Part shown: in pieces, positions 1-5,778 of the stretch
Numbering within the stretch: the first letter of the stretch is position 1
Layout: each line of letters begins with the position of its first letter
DNA from: an uncultured Erysipelotrichaceae bacterium
GTDB taxonomy: Bacteria > Bacillota_I > Bacilli_A > RFN20 > CAG-826
DNA length: 39,369 bases
NCBI GenBank assembly: GCA_902797855.1
Contig: CADBUI010000010.1
Coordinates: forward strand, 1-39,369
Direction: 5' to 3'
Position numbers and translations under genes: made by a program
Notes under the pieces: model-generated
Told to the model about the DNA's origin: nothing
Seen by the model: only the letters and a program-made list of their open reading frames with translations
Database searches by the model: none

Positions 1-1
1 G

Positions 2-412
2 GTCCAAGAATCTGATCAACTTGAATGGCATGGCAAAAGGATGCTAACAAAGCTTAATTATTTAATTCAAACCGATGCAGTTAAAGAGCACCTTGTCCCT
101 ATCGAACTCTCTTATGAACAAAAGAGCTATATTTATGCAAGCGAAGCAGATCTTCTAAATGTTGCTTTATTTGGTCAAACAGCCAAAGAATGGAGAGAAG
201 TAAATCCGGATAAAGAAGGCAATCTCAGAGATTACGCTAACACAATTGAATTAGCAATTTTAAGTAATTTGGAGTTTATGAATGCTCAATTGATAGCAAA
301 CAAAATCTCACCAAAAGAGAGGTTAATTATTCTTAACAAAGAAGCTAATAGAGAAAAAGAATTGTTTAACAGAAACAACGAGAAACCAATTAAGAGAATA
401 GAAAAGAATTAA
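2..412 (+). CDS. KilA-N-type phage protein, C-terminal part (5' end outside window)
   Basis: The reading frame is open to the left window edge, so this is the 3' part of a larger gene; the ATG at 41 is probably internal. The stretch LNVALFGQTAKEWREVNPDKEG followed by NLRDYA and a segment around LSNLEFMNAQLI and SPKERLIILNKEA matches the C-terminal portion typical of KilA-N domain proteins from phages and mobile elements, as I remember the family. The KilA-N DNA-binding part itself would lie upstream and is not visible. The C-terminus is lysine and arginine rich. It marks a probable prophage or mobile remnant at the left end. Family assignment is from memory of sequence pattern; function is unknown. 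Confidence 0.6.
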   Translation, partial: VQESDQLEWHGKRMLTKLNYLIQTDAVKEHLVPIELSYEQKSYIYASEADLLNVALFGQTAKEWREVNPDKEGNLRDYANTIELAILSNLEFMNAQLIANKISPKERLIILNKEANREKELFNRNNEKPIKRIEKN

Positions 413-430
413 TTTAAATAACTATTTTGT

Positions 431-475
431 GGTTCCATTTTGGAACCTCAAGTTTGATATATGTTAAAAACATAT
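431..475. promoter_or_regulatory. Two tandem 7-3-7 inverted repeats upstream of the HTH-acetyltransferase gene
   Basis: The sequence GGTTCCATTTTGGAACC (431-447) is a perfect 7-bp dyad with a 3-bp centre. ATATGTTAAAAACATAT (459-475) is a second perfect dyad of the same 7-3-7 geometry, 28 bp centre to centre. Both lie between the KilA-N stop and the Shine-Dalgarno sequence AGGAGG (484-489) of the HTH fusion gene. They look like operator sites, most simply for autoregulation by that HTH protein. The binding protein is inferred. Confidence 0.5.
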
Positions 476-498
476 TAAGGATTAGGAGGATGGCGAAA

Positions 499-1389
499 AT
501 GCCAGTATATAAAGTATTAGGAGATAGAATTAAAAAGATTCGACTAGAAAACAATATGACTCAGCAAGCATTTGCAGAGGCATTAGGTTACACTCATAAA
601 TCAATGATTAATAAGATTGAAACAGGATTAACTGAAATGTCTTTTGATAAAGTTATAGCGTTAATCCTTACATTCAATGTAAACGCTGCTGAATTTTTAG
701 ATTTAAGCGATACTGAAACAGATAAGCTAATGGATATGGCGCATGACGCTGACAAACCAGATTGGCGAAAGATATATCCTCTTAAATCTAGAGATGAAAG
801 TGTTATTTATATCAAGCCGACATTAATTGCTTCGACAAAAAATATCGAAGTCGGTAAATATTCATATTATGATGGTCAAAACTTTGCTAGCAGAGTAACT
901 CATCATTATGACTTTTTAGGTGATAAGCTCATTATTGGTAAATTCTGTCAAATTGGTCATAATGTAGAATTTGTTATGAATGGGGCTAATCATCAAATGA
1001 ATAGTGCTTCCACTTATCCTTTTTATATTTTTAAAGGTTGGGAACAAAACCCACCAAAAATGAATGATCTACCATTTAAAGGAGACACAATAGTGGGAAA
1101 CGATGTTTGGATTGGCCAAAATGCTGTTATTCTTCCAGGTGTCCATATTGGTGATGGCTGCATTATTGGCGCTAACTCTGTCGTAGGTTCTGATATTCCT
1201 CCTTATTCAGTGGTTGTTGGTAATCCGGCCAAAGTCGTAAGAAAAAGATTTGATGATGAAATGATTGAATTATTAGAGAAGCTTGAATGGTGGAATAAAT
1301 CCGAAAAACAAATACAAAAGCTTATTCCAGTTCTTTCTAATGGCGATATCGATTATGTTAAAAAAGAACTCAAAACAATTCTCCAATAG
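499..1389 (+). CDS. XRE-type HTH fused to a Vat/CatB-like xenobiotic acetyltransferase
   Basis: This 296-aa protein combines two domains. Residues about 6-68 form an XRE/Cro helix-turn-helix ([20 protein letters not shown], then [11 protein letters not shown]). Residues about 100-280 are a left-handed beta-helix acetyltransferase of the xenobiotic (VatD/CatB) class: hexapeptide-like repeats ([30 protein letters not shown]), the NHQMN...STYPF segment that carries the catalytic His (about H165), and the [14 protein letters not shown] end. The start at 499 is preferred because AGGAGG (484-489) sits 9 nt upstream; ATG 490 is in frame but too close. Related enzymes acetylate streptogramins, chloramphenicol or unknown small acceptors with acetyl-CoA. 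The substrate here is unknown. Fusion to a DNA-binding domain suggests a regulator-enzyme, possibly autoregulated through the upstream dyads. Confidence 0.8.
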   Translation: MPVYKVLGDRIKKIRLENNMTQQAFAEALGYTHKSMINKIETGLTEMSFDKVIALILTFNVNAAEFLDLSDTETDKLMDMAHDADKPDWRKIYPLKSRDESVIYIKPTLIASTKNIEVGKYSYYDGQNFASRVTHHYDFLGDKLIIGKFCQIGHNVEFVMNGANHQMNSASTYPFYIFKGWEQNPPKMNDLPFKGDTIVGNDVWIGQNAVILPGVHIGDGCIIGANSVVGSDIPPYSVVVGNPAKVVRKRFDDEMIELLEKLEWWNKSEKQIQKLIPVLSNGDIDYVKKELKTILQ

Positions 1390-1403
1390 GATGGTATTTA
1401 AGT

Positions 1404-1868
1404 ATGAGATTTAATCTTAATGCAGAAGGCATAAACATCTTCTTTGAAATAAAAGGGTATAAAAAAACAAAAAATAGAGACGATCCAGATTGGTGCAAAT
1501 GTTCGTATTCTTTTGTCGCGGATAAGTGGCTTAATTATTCAGGAGAAAATGAGGAAGTTTTGACATGTGATGAAATTGAATATCTCCTTGAAGAAATCGA
1601 AAAACTATTAAATGATCAATTGGAGTCAGATGAAGAATTGGAATTCATCGAGCCAGATTTTAGTTTTGAATTAGTTACTAAAAAGGATTTAAGAAATGAT
1701 GAGAGAGTTATTTATATTGCTAAGGGACATGAAATTGTAGATATAAATATGTATTGGTGCGTACATTTTTGGGACAAAGGAGCATTAACGGATAATACTT
1801 TGAAAATAAGTCTATTTAGGGAAGACATAGTTAAACTAAGAGATTATTTTAATGAGATTGTTGGTTGA
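1404..1868 (+). CDS. WapI-family immunity-like protein (hypothetical)
   Basis: A 154-aa acidic soluble protein with no signal peptide or membrane segment. The layout (DDPDWCKCSYSF near 28-39, WLNYSGENEEVLTCDEIEYL, LEFIEPDFSFEL, and the end ISLFREDIVKLRDYFNEIVG) resembles the WapI-family immunity proteins, which protect against contact-dependent or polymorphic toxins. This is from pattern memory only. It starts 14 nt after the HTH-acetyltransferase with only a weak ribosome site (AGG at 1388-1390) and ends in TGA. No toxin gene is visible next to it, so if the assignment holds it is an orphan immunity gene or has another role. It shares the accessory patch with phage-like DNA, consistent with horizontal gain. 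Confidence 0.45.
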   Translation: MRFNLNAEGINIFFEIKGYKKTKNRDDPDWCKCSYSFVADKWLNYSGENEEVLTCDEIEYLLEEIEKLLNDQLESDEELEFIEPDFSFELVTKKDLRNDERVIYIAKGHEIVDINMYWCVHFWDKGALTDNTLKISLFREDIVKLRDYFNEIVG

Positions 1869-1973
1869 TTTTAACTAGTCTAGAAATCGGAAATTGAAAG
1901 GATTTAAAGAATACATTATGACGCTTAGGCAATTATAGTGATGGTAAAAAGTCGCTGTTTTTCTTGTTTTTGT

Positions 1974-2052
1974 GGTCACAAAATGTGACCTTAAACACGT
2001 TATCTTCCTTAGAAGATATGTTTTAAAAACTCTAAGGTGCCAAAATGTCACC
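1974..2052. promoter_or_regulatory. Two 17-bp GGT-N11-ACC dyads, related to the one at 431-447
   Basis: GGTCACA-AAA-TGTGACC (1974-1990) is a perfect 7-3-7 inverted repeat. GGTGCCA-AAA-TGTCACC (2036-2052) matches with one mismatched pair. Together with GGTTCCA-TTT-TGGAACC (431-447) they share ends GGT/ACC, an inner CA/TG and an A/T centre. The first copy and 431-447 also share the flank TTTTGT before and CT after. They flank the HTH-acetyltransferase and immunity-like genes. Confidence 0.5.
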
Positions 2053-2066
2053 ATTAATTATGACTG

Positions 2067-2132
2067 TTGTACGAAAAACATAAACTCTTGTACGATTGTG
2101 TCTAAATCGAACAATAAGCCCATTAAATCGAA
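2067..2132. repeat. Short direct repeats with 21-bp spacing
   Basis: TTGTACGA occurs at 2067-2074 and 2088-2095. TAAATCGAA occurs at 2103-2111 and 2124-2132. Both pairs are exactly 21 bp apart, and TAAA also recurs in the same phase in the first unit (2081), suggesting three degenerate 21-bp units. Spacing by two helical turns is typical of iteron or protein-binding arrays. Function is unknown. Confidence 0.4.
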
Positions 2133-2136
2133 AATT

Positions 2137-2162
2137 GCATTTTGTTATCAAAATGCTTTTTT
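2137..2162 (+). terminator. Rho-independent terminator
   Basis: An 8-bp stem GCATTTTG / CAAAATGC (2137-2144 and 2149-2156) with a TTAT loop is followed by six T residues. It would end transcripts from the acetyltransferase/immunity unit, or a short untranslated RNA starting in the gap. Confidence 0.75.
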
Positions 2163-2180
2163 ATTTATAAACTCTATGAA

Positions 2181-2209
2181 TTGAAGTGCTTGCTCTTTTT
2201 ATTTAAAAT
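2181..2209 (+). promoter_or_regulatory. Sigma-A-like promoter of the lipoprotein gene
   Basis: TTGAAG (2181-2186), a 17-bp spacer, then TAAAAT (2204-2209). AGAGG (2221-2225) provides the ribosome site for ATG 2234. Confidence 0.6.
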
Positions 2210-2233
2210 AAAATTAACATAGAGGCAAAACAT

Positions 2234-3061
2234 ATGAAATTTAACAAATTATTTTTGATTGGATTAACACCAATTTTCTTGTTGTCAGCATGTGGGACTA
2301 ATCAAGAGACAAATCCAACCCCATCTGAAAATAACTCTATCAATAGTAAGCTTTCTAACGCTTTTAAAGAGATGGGCGAAGAGGTTGCTTATGTTGCTGC
2401 ATCAAAACCAAGAACCAAATCTATGGTTAATATGTCCGAAACTGACAAAAAGATGCAACTTGGCAGTCCGAGCGGCATCATTTATACTGTTGGAAAACTA
2501 TACGAAAACGAAGACTTCGATTGTTCTAATAAAGTTGTGGAATTCCGTGAAGTCTATGACGTAGTAAATGGCTCGAGTCCTGTAATGGTTGAGGATATTA
2601 CATTATCTCTCATGATTGATGCAGACATAGCAAACAATAAAGCTAGGCTTTATGCAAGGGAATTTATTGACGCGACAGAAAGTATGCACATGAAAATTGA
2701 TGCGTATATGTTCTTAGAATTTGATTATAATTTTACAACCAATAGTCTTGGCGATTTCAAAGCGTGGTATACAGCTGATTCTTACATGGGTGGTAGTGAA
2801 ACACCAAACACTGGAATAAATTACGCTGTAAGACAAGGCGACGAACTAAAAAGACTAGATGTAAACACAAAAGATGAAGAATATAATACAGTAGTGAATC
2901 AAATTGAAACATTTGTTACATTCTTTAATTCTAAAGCTGAAACCAAAATAGTTGCGGATGCTACTACCGCAAGAAAATATGGTGAAAGCTTTATCGCGGG
3001 TCTAAATTATATTAACGAAATAACTAATTTATCTGGTTCTATTGATTTTCATAATAAATAA
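2234..3061 (+). CDS. Lipoprotein of unknown function
   Basis: A 275-aa protein with a lipoprotein signal: a basic start (MKFNK), a hydrophobic core and lipobox LLSAC with the modified Cys at residue 20. The mature part begins with a low-complexity Asn/Ser/Pro linker, then a mostly polar, mixed alpha/beta domain with no family I recognise. It is expected to be anchored on the outer face of the membrane. It has its own promoter and terminator, so it is a single-gene unit. It sits at the edge of the accessory patch, next to a ZIP metal transporter but separated from it by a terminator, so no functional link can be claimed. Confidence 0.8.
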   Translation: MKFNKLFLIGLTPIFLLSACGTNQETNPTPSENNSINSKLSNAFKEMGEEVAYVAASKPRTKSMVNMSETDKKMQLGSPSGIIYTVGKLYENEDFDCSNKVVEFREVYDVVNGSSPVMVEDITLSLMIDADIANNKARLYAREFIDATESMHMKIDAYMFLEFDYNFTTNSLGDFKAWYTADSYMGGSETPNTGINYAVRQGDELKRLDVNTKDEEYNTVVNQIETFVTFFNSKAETKIVADATTARKYGESFIAGLNYINEITNLSGSIDFHNK

Positions 3062-3082
3062 GGCTCTTTGAACTAAGATATA

Positions 3083-3116
3083 CCCCAAATCCTGGATGAA
3101 GGAGGAGGGGTTTTTT
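3083..3116 (+). terminator. Terminator after the lipoprotein gene
   Basis: CCCC (3083-3086) pairs with GGGG (3107-3110) and TCCT with AGGA inside, with a 3x3 internal loop between. Six T residues follow at 3111-3116. Confidence 0.65.
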
Positions 3117-3196
3117 AAATGTCAAAATTCATATTTGAATTCAAGCCTGAACGTATTGTATCAAATAACGTAAACAATAATCTTTTCGCATATTTG

Positions 3197-3255
3197 TTGA
3201 TAGAAAATATTTCTTTGCTATAATTCTACCATGGCTTAGTTAGTTAAGACTAACT
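3197..3255 (+). promoter_or_regulatory. Promoter and operator-like dyad of the ZIP transporter
   Basis: TTGATA (3197-3202), a 16-bp spacer and a perfect TATAAT (3219-3224). Starting about 14 bp later is a perfect 7-bp inverted repeat AGTTAGT-TAAG-ACTAACT (3238-3255), which lies just inside the predicted transcript. Its TTAG/CTAA character recalls DtxR-type metalloregulator boxes. Regulation by metal is inferred from the downstream transporter. Confidence 0.6.
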
Positions 3256-3280
3256 TCGCTAATGATGAAAGGAGTGAATT

Positions 3281-4075
3281 ATGCAAGATTATGTATATGC
3301 AATAATAGGAATTGCTCTTATCTTTGTTTGCACAACGCTTGGTTCTTTATTTGTCTTCTTTTTTAGGAAGAAAGTAATTAGTGAAAAACTTAACCGTATA
3401 TTTGTTGGTTTTGCAGCAGGGGTAATGTTTTCCGCTTCATTCTTTTCTCTTATTAAGCCAGCCTTAGAAGAAAATGTTAGCTACATGCCTAGTTGGGTAA
3501 TAGTCGCTATATCAATCGTGTTAGGCGCTGGGTTTTTGTGGCTTATTGATAAGATTCTTCCGCATTTCCATGCTTTAGAAAATAAAGATGAAGGATTAAA
3601 AAATAGTGGATTATCTAAAACAAGCAAGATGTTTTTAGCCGTCACAATTCATAATGTTCCAGAAGGACTTTCGGTTGGTATTGCCTTTGGTGTTGCTTTA
3701 GCAAATCCAGGAAATCATTCCTTACTTATAGGTGCATTACTACTCTCAATTGGTATTGGAATACAAAATATTCCAGAAGGGGCAGTAGTGGCCCTACCTA
3801 TTAAAGGAGAAACTGGTAGTTCACTAAAAGCCTTCTTATTTGGAATGTTTTCAGGAATTGTTGAACCAATCGCAGCTATCATTGGATTATTTCTTTCAAT
3901 GCAGATTCAAGCGATTATGCCTTGGGCACTTGCCTTCGCAGCTGGATGCATGATCTATGTAGTTGCAGAAGAGATGATTCCAGAGATATCTAAAGAAGGA
4001 CATGATCACTTTGGAGTCTGGGCATTTATCATAGGCTTCGTGATAATGCTAGCCTTAGATTCAATTCAATTTTAA
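3281..4075 (+). CDS. ZIP-family metal (zinc) transporter
   Basis: A 264-aa polytopic membrane protein of the GufA/ZupT branch of the ZIP family, which imports Zn2+ and sometimes Mn2+ or Fe2+ down a gradient. The metal-site motifs are visible: HNVPEGLSVGIAFG (about residues 122-135) in TM4 and NIPEGAVVALPI (about 162-173) in TM5. There are about eight membrane spans and a polar loop after TM3 containing HFH. The length is typical of the bacterial members. The ribosome site AAAGGAG precedes ATG 3281. It has its own promoter, a possible operator dyad and a shared downstream terminator. Metal preference cannot be read from sequence alone. Confidence 0.9.
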   Translation: MQDYVYAIIGIALIFVCTTLGSLFVFFFRKKVISEKLNRIFVGFAAGVMFSASFFSLIKPALEENVSYMPSWVIVAISIVLGAGFLWLIDKILPHFHALENKDEGLKNSGLSKTSKMFLAVTIHNVPEGLSVGIAFGVALANPGNHSLLIGALLLSIGIGIQNIPEGAVVALPIKGETGSSLKAFLFGMFSGIVEPIAAIIGLFLSMQIQAIMPWALAFAAGCMIYVVAEEMIPEISKEGHDHFGVWAFIIGFVIMLALDSIQF

Positions 4076-4083
4076 AATAGAAA

Positions 4084-4107
4084 AAGCACGCTTTATTAAG
4101 CGTGCTT
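4084..4107. terminator. Bidirectional terminator between convergent genes
   Basis: A perfect 10-bp stem AAGCACGCTT / AAGCGTGCTT with a TATT loop (4084-4107). On the minus strand it continues into TTTCTATTTT, and on the plus strand into a weaker T-rich tail. It serves the ZIP gene and the convergent small membrane protein. Confidence 0.85.
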
Positions 4108-4124
4108 ATTTCAATAAATCTCAA

Positions 4125-4457
4125 TTAGCGGCGAATAGCAACGACGCCAAAGATACCACCTAAGAAATAGAAAATATTCCAACCTAAGATGCCTAAGATG
4201 ATAAATAAGACATCCCAGAATTTGCTTGAATTTCTAGATTTTGCTTTTCTAACAAGCATGATGGTAAGAAGAGTGAAGAATAAAAGGATAGCAAATGTAA
4301 CAATTGATCCTACTCCATAGTTTTGAAGTTCTGGGAATAAATGAAAAACGTCTGCGACTGAAAGAATTGAAAAGACAAGTCCGGCAGCGTAGACAAGAGC
4401 TACTATCCATGAGAATACGTTAGCAATGCTATACATTACTCTTGAAGCTGTTTCCAT
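4125..4457 (-). CDS. Small membrane protein of unknown function
   Basis: A 110-aa protein with three clear hydrophobic segments (about residues 12-36, 48-70 and 80-105). A short basic loop (VRKAKSRNSSKF) sits before the last segment and the C-terminus is Arg-Arg. The reverse-strand ribosome site AAAGGAG lies 10 nt before ATG. I recognise no family. The gene stands alone between its promoter (4477-4504) and the shared terminator. Confidence 0.75.
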   Translation of the reverse strand: METASRVMYSIANVFSWIVALVYAAGLVFSILSVADVFHLFPELQNYGVGSIVTFAILLFFTLLTIMLVRKAKSRNSSKFWDVLFIILGILGWNIFYFLGGIFGVVAIRR

Positions 4458-4476
4458 GTTGATTATCTCCTTTACG

Positions 4477-4504
4477 ATAATATATTTTACATTCTTTAAC
4501 TCAA
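4477..4504 (-). promoter_or_regulatory. Promoter of the small membrane protein gene
   Basis: On the minus strand TTGAGT (4504-4499), a 16-bp spacer and TATTAT (4482-4477). Confidence 0.5.
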
Positions 4505-4546
4505 AAATAAATTAAATATTATTTATATTTTATAAACCTTAGATTA

Positions 4547-4561
4547 TGAGATAATTAAAGC
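4547..4561 (+). promoter_or_regulatory. Extended -10 promoter placing the msrA transcript start at its ATG
   Basis: TG-A-GATAAT (4547-4555) is an extended -10 box. The expected start, about 7 nt further, falls on the ATG at 4562. There is no Shine-Dalgarno sequence, so the mRNA is probably leaderless. Confidence 0.5.
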
Positions 4562-5050
4562 ATGAAAACTATATATTTAGCGGGTGGATGTTTCTGGGGA
4601 GTTGAAAAATACTTCTCACTTGTAAAAGGTGTAATCTCTACCAAAGTAGGATACGCGAACGGAACGAAAGATAACCCTAGTTACAGTGATTTAAAAAGTG
4701 GACTAGATGATGCATCTGAGACAGTTAAAATTGAATATGATGAAAGTGTTGTTTCTTTAGAAAAATTACTAGAACTTTATCTAAGAGTAATTGATCCATA
4801 TTCAGTTAATAAACAAGGTGAAGATATAGGTGTGCAATATCGCACTGGTGTCTATTATTTAGATAATAAAGATAAAGAAATTATTACTAGTTATTTATCC
4901 ACCCATTTAAAGAAAGATTTTAAAGTCGAAATTCTTCCGCTTTTTAAATTCTATTTAGCCGAAGAATATCATCAATCATATTTAGATAAAAATCCTGGTG
5001 GGTATTGTCATATTAATATGGCAGTACTACACGATGATGAACGAAAATAA
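4562..5050 (+). CDS. msrA: Peptide methionine (S)-S-oxide reductase MsrA
   Basis: A 162-aa cytoplasmic enzyme that reduces the S epimer of methionine sulfoxide in oxidised proteins, usually with thioredoxin. The GCFWG motif with catalytic Cys10 is at residues 9-13. Other family signatures are GYANG (30-34), the DPYSVNKQGEDIGVQYRTGVYY block and the AEEYHQSYL end. There is no resolving Cys pair at the extreme C-terminus; the only late Cys is in GGYCHI. It is a single-gene unit with a likely leaderless start and a strong terminator. No msrB is fused or adjacent. Confidence 0.95.
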   Translation: MKTIYLAGGCFWGVEKYFSLVKGVISTKVGYANGTKDNPSYSDLKSGLDDASETVKIEYDESVVSLEKLLELYLRVIDPYSVNKQGEDIGVQYRTGVYYLDNKDKEIITSYLSTHLKKDFKVEILPLFKFYLAEEYHQSYLDKNPGGYCHINMAVLHDDERK

Positions 5051-5080
5051 AAGACTGCTATTGCAGTCTTTCTCTTTTAG
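5050..5080. terminator. Terminator between msrA and the convergent Hc1-like gene
   Basis: A 9-bp stem AAAGACTGC / GCAGTCTTT (5050-5058 and 5063-5071) with loop TATT, followed by a T-rich run. The stem overlaps the end of the msrA stop codon. The nearby 16-bp palindrome AGAAATAATTATTTCT may help terminate the opposite transcript. Confidence 0.8.
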
Positions 5081-5089
5081 AAGAAATAA

Positions 5090-5260
5090 TTATTTCTTTT
5101 CAGCAAGGATTTCAGCGCGGCGAGCTTTGCAGAGTTTTGCAAGTTCGGAAAGAGCTTTACGTGCACGAGCTGCGGCAGCTTTGTTTCCTTTTTCGACGAA
5201 TTTCTCGTTGTTTTCAACGAAAGCCTCGTATTGAGCTTTGATTTGTTCAACTGTTGACAT
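5090..5260 (-). CDS. Histone H1-like Hc1-type nucleoid protein
   Basis: A 56-aa basic protein from ATG 5260. The core VEKGNKAAAARARKALSELAKLCKARRAEI is the hallmark of the small Hc1-like (histone H1-like) family found in chlamydiae, Bacteroidetes and some Firmicutes, which binds DNA non-specifically through Lys/Arg/Ala-rich helices. The in-frame GTG at 5274 has AAAGGA upstream at 12-nt spacing and is an alternative start adding five residues; the more distal ATG at 5317 lies very near the promoter and is unlikely. A promoter is visible at 5302-5331 (minus strand). A single Cys interrupts the basic helix. The role is inferred: chromosome compaction or RNA binding. Confidence 0.7.
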   Translation of the reverse strand: MSTVEQIKAQYEAFVENNEKFVEKGNKAAAARARKALSELAKLCKARRAEILAEKK

Positions 5261-5301
5261 ATTATCTTTTTCCACGTTATCTAGTGGTCCTTTGTAATTA
5301 A

Positions 5302-5331
5302 ATAATACCGAATACATCAGTTAAATTTCAA
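5302..5331 (-). promoter_or_regulatory. Promoter of the Hc1-like gene
   Basis: Minus-strand TTGAAA (5331-5326), an 18-bp spacer and TATTAT (5307-5302). Confidence 0.6.
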
Positions 5332-5343
5332 CTTTTTATTGAT

Positions 5344-5367
5344 AACTTATTTATTTATAAGTTTTTT
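5344..5367 (+). terminator. AT-rich hairpin followed by T run (uncertain role)
   Basis: AACTTAT / ATAAGTT (5344-5350 and 5357-5363) with a 6-nt loop, followed by more T residues. It has terminator form on the plus strand, but no plus-strand gene precedes it closely. It may insulate the next gene or be chance in AT-rich DNA. Confidence 0.35.
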
Positions 5368-5402
5368 AATTTTGAAAATGGATTTACAATTGAAATATAA
5401 AT

Positions 5403-5744
5403 ATGGCTACACTTAGAGAATATTGCGGTAGGAATCTACTTGAGATTACTGATCGCTACATCAAAGAATATTGTGGTAAATACCTCTATGAATTTGACGC
5501 GCATAACGTTAAAGAATATTGTGGTAAATACCTTTTTAGTTATGACCATAGATCTATCAAAGAATACTGTGGACGATATATCCTTGAATTCGATGGTAGA
5601 TATATTAAAGAATACTGCGGTAGATATCTCTACGAATTTGATGGTAGATATATCAAGGAATATTGTGGGAAATACCTATACGAGATTAGTGGGTTTATGT
5701 CTCACTATCAATTAATGGCTCTTTTTGCCATAATGTTTGCTTAA
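5403..5744 (+). CDS. Protein of six 16-residue EYCG repeats
   Basis: A 113-aa protein built almost entirely from six tandem 16-residue units with consensus EYCGKYLYEFDGRYIK. The units start at 5418, 5466, 5514, 5562, 5610 and 5658. Each has an invariant EYCG, an aromatic-rich strand (YLYEF) and a DG/DH turn, suggesting one beta-hairpin per unit and a small beta-flower, propeller or solenoid fold. The tail SHYQLMALFAIMFA resembles the conserved end of similar short repeat proteins I recall from Firmicutes. There is no signal peptide, so it is probably cytoplasmic. All six Cys are in register. There is no Shine-Dalgarno sequence; TACAAT (5385-5390) or TATAAA (5396-5401) would give a leaderless mRNA. 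Function is unknown. Confidence 0.8.
   Translation: MATLREYCGRNLLEITDRYIKEYCGKYLYEFDAHNVKEYCGKYLFSYDHRSIKEYCGRYILEFDGRYIKEYCGRYLYEFDGRYIKEYCGKYLYEISGFMSHYQLMALFAIMFA
5418..5705 (+). repeat. Six tandem 48-bp coding repeats
   Basis: The 48-bp period starts at GAATATTGCGG (5418) and repeats at 5466, 5514, 5562, 5610 and 5658. GAATA(C/T)TG(C/T)GG is the most conserved DNA word. The fourth and fifth units are the most alike, suggesting more recent duplication. Confidence 0.9.
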
Positions 5745-5769
5745 CAATTAAAAATTATTTTATTAAAAT
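5741..5769 (+). promoter_or_regulatory. Promoter of the HAD-MFS-GDPD operon
   Basis: TTAACA (5741-5746) overlaps the stop of the repeat protein. After a 17-bp spacer comes TAAAAT (5764-5769). The expected start is about 5776, two or three bases before ATG 5779, with no Shine-Dalgarno sequence. Confidence 0.6.
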
Positions 5770-5778
5770 AAAGTAGAT

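Larger units (their letters stand above)
1869..2233. other. Intergenic region with operator-like dyads and 21-bp direct repeats
   Basis: This 365-bp stretch has no convincing gene. A 70-codon GTG-started frame at 1972 begins inside a palindrome and has no ribosome site. The region holds a perfect dyad GGTCACAAAATGTGACC (1974-1990), a near-perfect dyad GGTGCCAAAATGTCACC (2036-2052), spaced direct repeats TTGTACGA (2067, 2088) and TAAATCGAA (2103, 2124), a terminator (2137-2162) and the promoter of the next gene. A minimal frame after AAAGGAT, MTLRQL (1918-1938), is probably a remnant. Confidence 0.6.

Noticed and set aside
1972-2184. 70-codon frame in the 365-bp gap
   Set aside because: Its GTG start lies within a palindrome, there is no ribosome site, the translation is Cys/Asn rich without family likeness, and it runs through a terminator.
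5261-5317. Longer N-terminus for the Hc1-like gene (ATG 5317)
   Set aside because: It starts only about 10 nt after the GTG-less UTR begins at the predicted promoter (-10 at 5302-5307 lies inside it), so it cannot be transcribed from that promoter; the family core starts at ATG 5260 or GTG 5274.
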